Part shown: piece after piece, positions 7,960 through 16,453 of the stretch | How the letters are laid out: each line of letters begins with the position of its first letter | Position numbering within the stretch: the first letter of the stretch is position 1 | Notes under the pieces: model-generated | The model's database searches: none | What the model saw: the letters and a program-made list of their open reading frames with translations, nothing else | What the model was told of the DNA's origin: nothing | Assembly: GCA_017548765.1 (NCBI GenBank) | Contig: JAFYZH010000090.1 | Location: 1-64,000 of the forward strand | From: Lachnospiraceae bacterium | Lineage (GTDB): Bacteria > Bacillota > Clostridia > Lachnospirales > Lachnospiraceae | Length of the DNA: 64,000 nt | Reading direction: 5' to 3' | Position numbers and translations under genes: made by a program

Positions 7960-10602
7960 TTATTTGATCTGATCTGCAAGTGCAGTCTTAACAGCCTCGA
8001 GTGCGTCCTTGATACCTGCCGCATTCTTACCGCCGGCCTGCGCCATATTCGGACGTCCGCCGCCGCCACCGCCTACGAAACCGGCGATCGCTTTGATCAG
8101 GTTTCCTGCATGTGCGCCTGCCTTCATGGCAGCATCGGTAGCCATGGAGATCAGGTTGACCTTACCACCCTCTACGGCACTGGCGATAACTACAACGCCT
8201 TCACCGATCTTATCCTTCAGGTTATCGCCGAGGTTACGAAGTTCGTTCATATCCACGCCGTCAACGTTGATCGCCAGGAGCTTCACGCCCTTGACTTCCG
8301 TTACCTGATCCATAACATCGCCCATCGCGTTGTTTGCAAGTTTGCTCTTCAGGCTCTCATTTTCCGAACGAAGCGCACGGATCTCTTCCTGCATCGCTTC
8401 GATACGGCCGATCAGGTTAGCCGTAGAGGTCTTAGCAGCTGCAGCAGCTTCCTTCAGAGCCTTCTCCTGCTCCTGATAATATTTCATCAGTCCGTTGCCG
8501 GTCAATGCTTCGATACGACGAACGCCCGCAGCAACGCCCTGCTCGGAAATGATCTTAAACGAATTGATCACGGAAGTGTTCGATACATGGGTACCGCCGC
8601 AGAACTCTACAGAGAAATCTCCCATGGATACGACACGTACGATCTCGCCGTACTTCTCGCCGAAGAGCATCATTGCCCCGATCTTACGTGCCTCATCGAT
8701 CGGCATCTCGCGGGTAACGACCTGGATCGCTTCTGCGATCTTCTCGTTAACGATCTTCTCGACCTTTGCGATCTCTTCATCAGTCATGGCTGAGAAGTGT
8801 GTAAAGTCGAAACGAAGACGATCTTCGCCGACTAAAGAACCTGCCTGCGCAACGTGGCTGCCCAGAACCATCTGTAATGCCTTCTGAAGCAAATGCGTAG
8901 CACTGTGGTTGTTACAGGTATCGAGACGACGCTGTACATCGATCTTCATCGAAGCGGTGTCGCCAACCTTTATCATGCCCTTCGTGACCTTACCGACATG
9001 GCCGATCTTCTCACCCTGCAGCTGGATGGTCTCCTCAACTACGAACTCGCCATCCGCAGTTGTGATCACACCTGTATCACCGATCTGGCCACCCTTGGTA
9101 GCGTAGAAAGGCGTCTGATCCATGATGATCGTACCTTCCTGTCCGTCGGTCAATGCTTCTACGATCTCTTCTTCCGTTGTCAAAGCGAGAACCTTACCCT
9201 CAGCCTCAGTCTTATCGTATCCGATGAACTTCGAGGTGATCGCAGGATCGAGGGACTGGTAGATGGTAACATCTGCGCCGAGAAGGTTGGTCTTCTTATG
9301 AGCGGCACGCGCCTTATCCTTCTGCTCCTTCATGCAGGCATTGAAGCCTTCCTCATCCACGATGAAGCCCTTCTCCTCGAGGATCTCCTTTGTGAGATCG
9401 ATCGGGAAGCCATAGGTGTCATAAAGTTTGAAGGTGTTCTCGCCGGAGAGGGTCTTCTCTCCGTTCTTATTCATCTCGTCTTCCATCTCAGCGAGGATGG
9501 TCAGTCCGAGGTCGATCGTCTTATTGAACTTATTCTCTTCTTCGGTCAATACCTTGAAGATCATATCCTTACGCTCTTCCAGTTCCGGATATCCGTCCTT
9601 AGAAAGCGCGATAACGGTCTTGGAAAGCTCTGCCAGGAAAGTACCCTGGATGCCGAGCAAACGGCCGTGACGGGCCGCACGACGAAGCAGACGGCGAAGT
9701 ACGTAGCCGCGGCCTTCGTTCGAAGGCATGATACCATCGGAGATCATGAAGGAACAGGAACGGATGTGATCTGCTACGATACGCAAAGAAACGTCCTTCT
9801 TCGGATCCTCGAGATACTTGATGCCGCAAAGCTCGCTGATACGGTCGAGCAGGTTCTTGATCGTGTCTACGGAGAAGATGGAATCTACATCCTGTACGAC
9901 AACGGCCAGACGCTCCAGGCCCATACCTGTATCGATGTTCTTCTGCGCCAGTTCGGTGTAATTACCCTTACCGTCGTTATTGAATTGTGAGAATACGTTG
10001 TTCCAAACCTCGATGAAACGGTCGCAATCGCAACCTACCTTACAATCGGGCTTGCCGCAGCCGTACTTCTCGCCACGGTCATAGTAGATCTCGGAGCAGG
10101 GACCGCAAGGGCCTTCACCGTGCTCCCAGAAGTTATCTTCCTTACCGAAGCGGAAAATGCGATCCGCAGGGATGCCGATCTCTTTATTCCAAATGTCGAA
10201 TGCCTCATCATCATCCACGTAGATGGACGGATACAGACGGTTCGGGTCGAGGCCGACGGTCTGTGTCAGGAACTCCCAGGACCATGCGATCGCTTCGTGC
10301 TTGAAGTAATCACCGAAGGAGAAGTTACCGAGCATTTCGAAGAACGTACCGTGACGCGCGGTCTTACCGATGTTGTCGATATCGGGTGTACGGATACACT
10401 TCTGACAGGTCGTCACACGACGTCTCGGCGGGATCTCCTGCCCTGTAAAATACGGCTTTAACGGTGCCATACCGGAATTGATGATCAAAAGACTCTTGTC
10501 GTTATGCGGAACAAGAGAAAAGCTTTTCATAACAAGATGGCCTTTGTTTTCGAAGAACTTCAAAAACATCTGCCGCAGTTCATTTACACCATACTTTTCC
10601 AT
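7960..10602 (-). CDS. alaS: Alanyl-tRNA synthetase
   Basis: Charges tRNA-Ala with alanine and hydrolyses mischarged Ser/Gly-tRNA. The full-length 880 residues have an N-terminal class II catalytic core (ELRQMFLKFFENKGH, then PLKPYFTGQE and motif 2 with RHGTFFEMLGNF). An editing domain carries the zinc ligands in NNHSATHLLQKAL and CGGTHVSNT. The C-terminal oligomerisation/DHHA1 domain has a Gly-rich FVGGGGGGRPNMAQAGG loop. The ATG is preceded by CAGGAG. It is cotranscribed with the 45-residue membrane protein 18 bases upstream. The leader is too short for a T-box. Confidence 0.98.
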   Translation of the reverse strand: MEKYGVNELRQMFLKFFENKGHLVMKSFSLVPHNDKSLLIINSGMAPLKPYFTGQEIPPRRRVTTCQKCIRTPDIDNIGKTARHGTFFEMLGNFSFGDYFKHEAIAWSWEFLTQTVGLDPNRLYPSIYVDDDEAFDIWNKEIGIPADRIFRFGKEDNFWEHGEGPCGPCSEIYYDRGEKYGCGKPDCKVGCDCDRFIEVWNNVFSQFNNDGKGNYTELAQKNIDTGMGLERLAVVVQDVDSIFSVDTIKNLLDRISELCGIKYLEDPKKDVSLRIVADHIRSCSFMISDGIMPSNEGRGYVLRRLLRRAARHGRLLGIQGTFLAELSKTVIALSKDGYPELEERKDMIFKVLTEEENKFNKTIDLGLTILAEMEDEMNKNGEKTLSGENTFKLYDTYGFPIDLTKEILEEKGFIVDEEGFNACMKEQKDKARAAHKKTNLLGADVTIYQSLDPAITSKFIGYDKTEAEGKVLALTTEEEIVEALTDGQEGTIIMDQTPFYATKGGQIGDTGVITTADGEFVVEETIQLQGEKIGHVGKVTKGMIKVGDTASMKIDVQRRLDTCNNHSATHLLQKALQMVLGSHVAQAGSLVGEDRLRFDFTHFSAMTDEEIAKVEKIVNEKIAEAIQVVTREMPIDEARKIGAMMLFGEKYGEIVRVVSMGDFSVEFCGGTHVSNTSVINSFKIISEQGVAAGVRRIEALTGNGLMKYYQEQEKALKEAAAAAKTSTANLIGRIEAMQEEIRALRSENESLKSKLANNAMGDVMDQVTEVKGVKLLAINVDGVDMNELRNLGDNLKDKIGEGVVVIASAVEGGKVNLISMATDAAMKAGAHAGNLIKAIAGFVGGGGGGRPNMAQAGGKNAAGIKDALEAVKTALADQIK

Positions 10603-10620
10603 GATTGAAACTCCTGAATA

Positions 10621-10758
10621 TTACTTCTCTTCTTTGGATTTCTTTGCATCCTTATGCATGCGGAATTTGGAACCGCAGATCGCTCCGGCGACTGCAACGC
10701 CGATCAAAACGATATACTTGCAAAATTCAACGCAAAACTCATTCCAGAAAGCACCCAT
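10621..10758 (-). CDS. 45-residue single-span membrane protein upstream of alaS, unknown function
   Basis: A small frame begins MGAFWNEFCVEFCKYIV at an ATG with AAGGACGGTG upstream and ends in a Lys/Glu-rich tail (HKDAKKSKEEK). Residues 14-29 are hydrophobic (Val, Leu, Ile, Gly, Ala), followed by a basic stretch, which predicts one membrane span with the C-terminus in the cytosol. Two Cys residues (9 and 13) precede the span and a third is at 28. A good promoter sits about 60 bases upstream and alaS follows 18 bases downstream, so it leads the alaS transcript. No family is recognised. The coding call rests on the ribosome binding site, the promoter and the plausible membrane topology. Confidence 0.7.
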   Translation of the reverse strand: MGAFWNEFCVEFCKYIVLIGVAVAGAICGSKFRMHKDAKKSKEEK

Positions 10759-10817
10759 CGCATTTCACCGTCCTTATCCAAGATGAATGAACGCCATTCT
10801 TTGACGTTCACTAACAA

Positions 10818-10846
10818 ATACTAGCACAGCCACGTTTAAAATGCAA
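10818..10846 (-). promoter_or_regulatory. Promoter of the small membrane protein-alaS unit
   Basis: A minus-strand -35 TTGCAT (10841-10846), a 17-base spacer and a -10 TAGTAT (10818-10823) overlap the end of rnhA. The transcript would start near 10811. A short hairpin (TGAACG with CGTTCA) falls in the 5' leader. Confidence 0.6.
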
Positions 10847-11348
10847 GTGTTATTTGGCCGTCATCCGGTGCATCTGCAGGAATATCATCCAAAAGTTCCT
10901 CACCGTCTGCGGCCGTCGTGGCCAATGTATCGCAGCGTTCGTTCAGTTCGTGCCCTGCGTGGCCCTTCACCCAGTTCCATTCGATCTTATGGGACTTCGC
11001 CGCTTCCAGCAGCCTCTCCCACAGTTCGCGGTTTTTTACGGGATCCTTTTTGCTGTTTTTCCAGCCCTTTTTGATCCAGTTTTCGATCCAGTTCTCATTG
11101 AACGCACGGACCAGATACTGGGAATCCGAATACAGCACAACTTCACAGGGCTCGGTCAATGCTTCGAGCCCGACGATGGCTGCCATCAACTCCATGCGGT
11201 TATTCGTCGTCTTCTTATATCCGGCCGAATACTCCCGCTCATGGAGGTTGCCTTTGCCGTCGACATATTGTACGACCGTGCCGTAGCCGCCCGGGCCTTC
11301 CGGATTGCCGCGTGCCGCGCCGTCGGTATAGATCGTGACTTTCTTCAT
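10836..11348 (-). CDS. rnhA: Ribonuclease HI
   Basis: Cleaves the RNA strand of RNA-DNA hybrids. From the ATG at 11348 (MKKVTIYTDGAARGN) it is 170 residues, with the acidic catalytic set Asp9, Glu53 (NRMELMA), Asp75 (YSDSQYL) and Asp140 (ERCDTLA) intact. AAAGGAGAGGACC precedes this ATG, so it is preferred over an upstream in-frame start that would overlap the MutS-like gene. The C-terminus (150-170) is an acidic Asp/Pro-rich tail. It lies 28 bases after the MutS-like gene and is probably cotranscribed with it. Confidence 0.95.
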   Translation of the reverse strand: MKKVTIYTDGAARGNPEGPGGYGTVVQYVDGKGNLHEREYSAGYKKTTNNRMELMAAIVGLEALTEPCEVVLYSDSQYLVRAFNENWIENWIKKGWKNSKKDPVKNRELWERLLEAAKSHKIEWNWVKGHAGHELNERCDTLATTAADGEELLDDIPADAPDDGQITLAF

Positions 11349-11376
11349 GGTCCTCTCCTTTATCCTTCCAAGCGGC

Positions 11377-13110
11377 TTACATCTTCCGCCACTCACCTGT
11401 CTTTAAATAATTCTCTGCTGTCTTATCCGCACTCTCGATGATCTTTTCATCGTATCCGAGGATCTTCAGCAGTCGGATGGCGTTTCGTGTCGTCGCCCTG
11501 CCCTTATTTAGTACATAGTCGAAGGTAACATCATTGTCCGTGACCGTTTCTTTGAAATGATAGTTCTCGTACGTATCCTCTAAAAGATAGGTCAGTTCGA
11601 TATCGTGGGTCGCCGCAAAGCAAAGGATGTTGCTCTGCGCCATATTCTCCAGGATCTGCGAGGAAGCCGCAACACGCTCCACGGTGTTCGTACCGCGCAG
11701 GACTTCATCGACGAAACAAAGCACCGGATTCTCGCCGTCCTTTGCATCCAGGATACGCTTCAGGGACTTGATCTCTACCATGTAATAGCTTTCATTATTC
11801 TGGAGATTATCCTTTAGCGCCATGGACGTATAGATGCGGTAAAACCGCGTGGTAAATGCATGGGCCGGCGCCGTGGCGATGGTCTGGGACAGGATCGCAC
11901 ACAGGGCGACTGTCTTGATGAATGTCGACTTACCGGAAGCATTCGATCCGGTCAGAAGCACGCACCGGCTTACATCGATATTGTTGGCAACGGGCGATGC
12001 AAGAAGCGGATGATAGCCGTCGGTCATGTCGATCTTAAGCTCCGGTCCGTTCACGAACGCAGGACGCGCATAGAAAGGAAGCGCTCTTCGATACGAAGCG
12101 ACTGCCACAGTACACTCCAGGTAACCGATGATACGAAGAAGAGCTTCGATATCATCAGAATGATCCTTCACTAGGTTGATCGAGTTCTTAAACTGTATAA
12201 GGTCAATGTGTGTGATCAGGCGCACATAATCCATGATCATGTCGAGGGGACTGCCCCCTGCGGCCCGGTCGCCCGTTCCGATCAGTTTCGCTTTGGAAAC
12301 GATCTTCGACAGAGGTTTCGCATGGCTCTCCAGGTCGTCCAGATACGAACGGATCTTCGGATCCATGCCATCCAGTTTCGCGATCTCGGATGCATTCGCG
12401 GCCAGGCGGACCAGATAGGCGATGCAGATAAAGTAAGAATCAAAAACCGCCTTCTCCGAATAATACTTGATGATGTTGAACGTGATCACACCGATCAAAA
12501 ACAAAACTCCGAACTGCGGCACGATGGCGAAGGTCACGATCGAGGCGATCAAAAGGAAGATACACACATAGTCGATGACCTTACTCGTCGCTTCGAGTTC
12601 GCGAAACGAATCGATGTAATTTGAAAGGGAAAGCTTCACCGTATGTCCGATCGAGCAGAACTTCTCCTGCAACTTCAGGCGCTGCTCCTCGTTTTCATCC
12701 ATCAGGGTAACGAGGGAATCGAACTCTTCCACCTCTTCGATCTTCTGCGACGGTGTACGGAGCATATAATACAAATACTCCTCACCGGCCGATGACTGCG
12801 TCAAGTTCATGGTTGAAAAGATGGTGTCCATATTGAGATCGTTCCAGGTGATATCGTCGACGATCTCCTTACCCTCTTTGTGGTTCTGGTAGTAATGGGC
12901 GATATTGGCCAGTTCGATCGGATCGTATACACGTGTATTGATATTTCCGTACTGTGCCTTCAGTTTCTCGATCCGCTTGCGTTTATTGTTCTTCGTCTGT
13001 TTCACGCCGACATAAGCCAGATACGCTAAAACGGCAATGATCGCAGCGATGACATAAAACATCGTGTGATCGGTCTTATCGGCAGTCAAACATAAAATCC
13101 ATCGGTTCAT
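11377..13110 (-). CDS. Membrane-anchored MutS-family ATPase (MutS domain V), not classical MutS
   Basis: A 577-residue protein with the MutS/MSH ATPase at its C-terminus: Walker A TGSNASGKST at about 388-397, Walker B FVDEVLRGTNT near 467-477 and the THDIEL switch near 501. It lacks the mismatch-binding domain I and has no Smr nuclease end. Instead it has a hydrophobic N-terminal segment (about residues 18-34) and a second hydrophobic pair around 178-216, so it should be membrane-anchored with the ATPase in the cytosol. Such truncated MutS relatives occur in Clostridia with no settled function. The ATG at 13110 directly follows the amidohydrolase stop and has AGAGGA upstream. An internal ATG at residue 17 is a weaker alternative. 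Confidence 0.88.
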   Translation of the reverse strand: MNRWILCLTADKTDHTMFYVIAAIIAVLAYLAYVGVKQTKNNKRKRIEKLKAQYGNINTRVYDPIELANIAHYYQNHKEGKEIVDDITWNDLNMDTIFSTMNLTQSSAGEEYLYYMLRTPSQKIEEVEEFDSLVTLMDENEEQRLKLQEKFCSIGHTVKLSLSNYIDSFRELEATSKVIDYVCIFLLIASIVTFAIVPQFGVLFLIGVITFNIIKYYSEKAVFDSYFICIAYLVRLAANASEIAKLDGMDPKIRSYLDDLESHAKPLSKIVSKAKLIGTGDRAAGGSPLDMIMDYVRLITHIDLIQFKNSINLVKDHSDDIEALLRIIGYLECTVAVASYRRALPFYARPAFVNGPELKIDMTDGYHPLLASPVANNIDVSRCVLLTGSNASGKSTFIKTVALCAILSQTIATAPAHAFTTRFYRIYTSMALKDNLQNNESYYMVEIKSLKRILDAKDGENPVLCFVDEVLRGTNTVERVAASSQILENMAQSNILCFAATHDIELTYLLEDTYENYHFKETVTDNDVTFDYVLNKGRATTRNAIRLLKILGYDEKIIESADKTAENYLKTGEWRKM

Positions 13111-14427
13111 TTACCGGGTTCCTCTCTTGCTCTTGATTTGCTTCAGATGACGGTCGAAATCTTCATAGATACGCTCCACATCCTCCACATATTTATAGAC
13201 GCCGTCGCGGTATAAAATCTTACCGTCGATCACCGTCATCCGGACATTCGCCCCGCTCGCACTGTAGATAAGTTGCGGGACAATGTTTTCTTTCGGTTGC
13301 ATATTCGGGGATCGCAGGCCCACCAGGATAAAGTCGGCTGCGTCACCGATATTTAGGTTCGCGATCTGTGTACCACCGTAAAGCACGCCCTCCAGAAATG
13401 CTTCATCGGGTACTGCGATCGCATCGCTCTCGCTCAGTTTGGAATACAACGCCGCCAGATAGATCTCTCGGAACATATCGAGCGCATTGTTGCTGGCGGG
13501 GCCATCCGTACCGAAGCCCAGCTTCACGCCGGCATCCAGGATCCGTTTATACGGCGCCATACCGCTGGCGAGTTTACCGTTCGAACCGGGATTGGAAATG
13601 ATCCCGACGCCGTGTTCTTTCAGCAGTGTCAGGTCGCGATCCGACAGCCAAACACCATGGAAGATACCGCCGCCATGATCGAACAGACCCAGATCACAGA
13701 ACAGTTCCACGGGACTCTTCCCATATCTCGCCTTACAGTCTTCGACTTCTTTTATTGTTTCCGACATGTGCGCATAGAACGGAGACTTCCATTCATGCGC
13801 CAGAGATGCCAGCATTTCCAGCATCGCAATGTCATTGGTATACTCCGCGTGCGCGCCGAGGCGGAAGCCGCCCATGGGCGATGTATACGTAGCATTAAGC
13901 CGGCGCATGCGGGATTCATTGTCCGAAAGGCTGCCGGTATAGAGGTTTACGTTACCGCAAAGCAGGAAACGCATCCCCATCTCACTGCAGGCTTTCGCCA
14001 CACTATCCTCGAAATGATACATATCGAAGATCGTCGTCGTACCGTTTCGCAGATACTCCAGGATCGCGACCTTCGTGAAGGCTTCGACCGACTCCGCGTC
14101 GAGAAGTGCCTCCATCGGGAAGACTGCCTCGTTCAGCCAGCGCTCCAGCGGAAGCCCTTCTGCGTAGGAACGCAGGAAGGTCATCGGCGAATGCGTGTGC
14201 ATATTCTTCATTCCGGGCATCAAAAGATCACCGCCGCAGTCAATCTCCTCGTCAAACTGCGGCGATGTGGTCGTGCGCAATATTTCAGAGGCTTCCGACT
14301 TCGGGCCGCGGAAGGTGATCTTCCCGCCGTCGCACCAGATCTCGCCTTCCTGCACGTAAAACACAGGAGTTTCGTCATCACGGATGCTCTCCGATAAAAG
14401 ATTTGCATGGTAGAATCGTAAACGCAT
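13111..14427 (-). CDS. Amidohydrolase of the SAH/MTA deaminase-chlorohydrolase group
   Basis: A 438-residue metal-dependent hydrolase. The metal and active-site residues of the ATZ/TRZ-MtaD group are visible: His77 and His79 (MHTHSPMTFLRSYAEGLP), His193 (GAHAEYT), His220 (YAHMSET), His257 (IFHGVW) and Asp308 (GTDGPASNN). Members deaminate S-adenosylhomocysteine, 5'-methylthioadenosine, adenosine or guanine, and the substrate here is not provable from sequence. A purine nucleoside phosphorylase two genes upstream in the same run fits a purine or methylthio-nucleoside salvage role. AGAGGTTTTTGA precedes the ATG. The stop codon abuts the MutS-like start. Confidence 0.88.
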   Translation of the reverse strand: MRLRFYHANLLSESIRDDETPVFYVQEGEIWCDGGKITFRGPKSEASEILRTTTSPQFDEEIDCGGDLLMPGMKNMHTHSPMTFLRSYAEGLPLERWLNEAVFPMEALLDAESVEAFTKVAILEYLRNGTTTIFDMYHFEDSVAKACSEMGMRFLLCGNVNLYTGSLSDNESRMRRLNATYTSPMGGFRLGAHAEYTNDIAMLEMLASLAHEWKSPFYAHMSETIKEVEDCKARYGKSPVELFCDLGLFDHGGGIFHGVWLSDRDLTLLKEHGVGIISNPGSNGKLASGMAPYKRILDAGVKLGFGTDGPASNNALDMFREIYLAALYSKLSESDAIAVPDEAFLEGVLYGGTQIANLNIGDAADFILVGLRSPNMQPKENIVPQLIYSASGANVRMTVIDGKILYRDGVYKYVEDVERIYEDFDRHLKQIKSKRGTR

Positions 14428-14443
14428 TCAAAAACCTCTATGA

Positions 14444-15586
14444 TCAGGACTTACGAGCGAAGTCCTTCAGGATCGCCATCTTCTCGCCCAGGGCGGACAT
14501 GTTCGGTATGAAGCCCATTAAGAAGTCTTCTCTCGACAGACCGTCGTGACAGGGAAAGGCTACACGGTTGCTGATGGTGCCGCGGTCCGGGTCGATGGTG
14601 AACATACCCGTCAGGCGGTCCGTGTTCAGCTTGCAAATGGTCTGGCACAGTTCATTTAAGCGGAACATATCTGCCTTAAACGAGGGCACGAAATCGATCG
14701 TGCAGACTTTGTTTCTGGCCAGCAGTTGAATATAGATATCCGTCGGCTCCTGCTTGATACTCATGCGTGTGATGAGGATCTTCACCAGATTATCCGGATG
14801 GTTCTGGACGGAAAACTTTATCTTGTTTTCTACGAAGAAATCACGGATGGTGGTCACAGATCTGCGGATAAACTTCTCCTGCGCTTCATCCATGGCGACG
14901 GGTTCACCGTTCTTATAAAACGCAAAAAGCTGTTTCTCGGCATCTTCCTGAGCCTTCTTTGCATTCGAAAGGAGGGATTTGTCATCCATTTTGGAAATGT
15001 AGATCGCGGTAGCCAGAGCGTTGTAACAGTTGTGCCTCGGATCCCCGCCCATATGGAGCAGGATATTCTGCAAAACCACGCCGAACAAAACGGGCCACTG
15101 TCTGGAACTCGTGCAGATCCGCGCCGTCATGTTCTCGAAGATGCCTTCCCAGCATTCCTTCATCTCTCTGTAAAGCGCATCCGGAAAATACGACTCGCAA
15201 AGCACCTTATTCAGTTTTCCGAGATCTGCCGTCTGCTCTGCGACGATATACTTAAGTTCGATCTCACCGGAGCGTCCGGGAGCGTTATCGTAGTACCCTT
15301 TCACGAAGGAGTAGACGCTGTATTTATTCTCCAGGAGGAAGAAGTTCAGATCGTCACCGTAGTAAAACGTACGGTCATCCTTCGTCTCGACCATGATCAG
15401 TGTCATGTCCGGTTCTTTCATGACCGCTCTGTGGGACGCATATCCGGCCAATGCAGATACGAGGGCCAGGCGTTTAATGGCATCCGTGATCTTCTCTTCG
15501 AACATCCGGACCATGCCGCCCGCCATGCCGGTGATCTGCTCCAGCTCCTGCTCCGTTATCTCCTTATCTTTCTTTTCGTAAAGCAT
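14444..15586 (-). CDS. Unknown 380-residue protein with YbjN-like C-terminal domain
   Basis: I do not recognise the family of the whole protein. Residues 1-60 are helical and charged. Residues 60-230 are mixed, with Cys155, Cys183 and a segment around 160-185 that is hydrophobic but not a convincing membrane span. Residues about 243-378 (from TTIRDFFVEN, through alternating hydrophobic strands, to the DFARKS end) resemble the YbjN/sensory-regulator or type III chaperone-like fold by pattern. No catalytic motif is apparent. It lies 3 bases after the purine nucleoside phosphorylase stop and 16 bases before the amidohydrolase, and its ribosome binding site is inside the end of the phosphorylase gene. 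The coding call is secure; the domain call is tentative. Confidence 0.85.
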   Translation of the reverse strand: MLYEKKDKEITEQELEQITGMAGGMVRMFEEKITDAIKRLALVSALAGYASHRAVMKEPDMTLIMVETKDDRTFYYGDDLNFFLLENKYSVYSFVKGYYDNAPGRSGEIELKYIVAEQTADLGKLNKVLCESYFPDALYREMKECWEGIFENMTARICTSSRQWPVLFGVVLQNILLHMGGDPRHNCYNALATAIYISKMDDKSLLSNAKKAQEDAEKQLFAFYKNGEPVAMDEAQEKFIRRSVTTIRDFFVENKIKFSVQNHPDNLVKILITRMSIKQEPTDIYIQLLARNKVCTIDFVPSFKADMFRLNELCQTICKLNTDRLTGMFTIDPDRGTISNRVAFPCHDGLSREDFLMGFIPNMSALGEKMAILKDFARKS

Positions 15587-15589
15587 ACT

Positions 15590-16447
15590 TTACTCCATAA
15601 TTCCCGACATCGGAATGGATCTAAGGAACGAAGTGACCAGAGCCGTAAAGCGCTCTTTTGCGACCGCAGCGGTCTCCTTCACTTCTTCATGTGACAAAAC
15701 AGCGCCCGAGATCACTCCGCTGGCCATGTTGGTCACCAGTGATATTCCGCAGATCTCCATACCCATGTGGTGAGCTGCCATAGCCTCTATGACCGTACTC
15801 ATGCCAACCAGGTCAGCGCCGAGTCTGGAAAGCATCCGTATCTCTGCCGGCGTCTCGTAGTTCGGTCCGGTCAGCTGCACATATACGCCCTCTTTCAGAT
15901 CGATCTCCAGTTCCTTAGCACAACCTTTCAATGTATCGCGCAGCATCTCACTGTACACCAGCGACATATCGGGAAAACGAACGCCGAAACTGTCTTCGTT
16001 CGGTCCTATCAGCGGCGAAGGCATAAATGACGAAATATGGTCGCTGATGCTGACGAAATCACCGGGCCTATATGTCGGATTGATCCCGCCTGCCGCATTC
16101 GTCAGAAGCAGGATCTTCGCTCCCATTCGCCGCATCAGGCGGATCGGAAGCACGACCTTATCGACCGTATAGCCTTCGTAATAATGTACACGGCCCTTCA
16201 TGCATACGACCTTCTTATCCCCGACCATTCCGAAAACAAAACGTCCGTCGTGACCGCTGACCGTAGACACAGGGAAACCTTCGATCTCGCTATAGGGGAT
16301 CTCAGCCACCTTTATGAAAGCCTCGCTGTCGGCGTAGTCTCCCAGGCCTGAACCCAGGACCAGGGCTATGTCGGGTTCAAACGGAATCCTGTTGTTTACT
16401 TTCAGATCGAAATATTTATATTCAAGTTCTCTTTTTAAATCGGTCAA
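15590..16447 (-). CDS. punA: Purine nucleoside phosphorylase (trimeric PNP type)
   Basis: Phosphorolytic cleavage of inosine/guanosine-type nucleosides to free base and ribose-1-phosphate. The 285-residue protein shows ALVLGSGLG, the phosphate-binding VSGHDGRF, LTNAAGGINPTYRPGD, the base-binding GPNYETPAEI and the Asn-containing LVTNMASG. All are hallmarks of the low-molecular-mass PNP I family. The start is TTG at 16447 with GGAG nine bases upstream, located within the end of the GH2 gene. It is followed by the YbjN-like protein and an amidohydrolase in one tight operon. Confidence 0.95.
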   Translation of the reverse strand: MTDLKRELEYKYFDLKVNNRIPFEPDIALVLGSGLGDYADSEAFIKVAEIPYSEIEGFPVSTVSGHDGRFVFGMVGDKKVVCMKGRVHYYEGYTVDKVVLPIRLMRRMGAKILLLTNAAGGINPTYRPGDFVSISDHISSFMPSPLIGPNEDSFGVRFPDMSLVYSEMLRDTLKGCAKELEIDLKEGVYVQLTGPNYETPAEIRMLSRLGADLVGMSTVIEAMAAHHMGMEICGISLVTNMASGVISGAVLSHEEVKETAAVAKERFTALVTSFLRSIPMSGIME

Positions 16448-16453
16448 AATTAT

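Noticed and set aside
7860..8069. 69-codon minus-strand frame over the rpsU leader and alaS end
   Set aside because: It overlaps the rpsU promoter and leader and reads out of frame through alaS.
10759..10835. Possible T-box riboswitch before alaS
   Set aside because: The leader from the predicted start site to the first gene is only about 55 bases, too short for a T-box, and no T-box consensus is visible.
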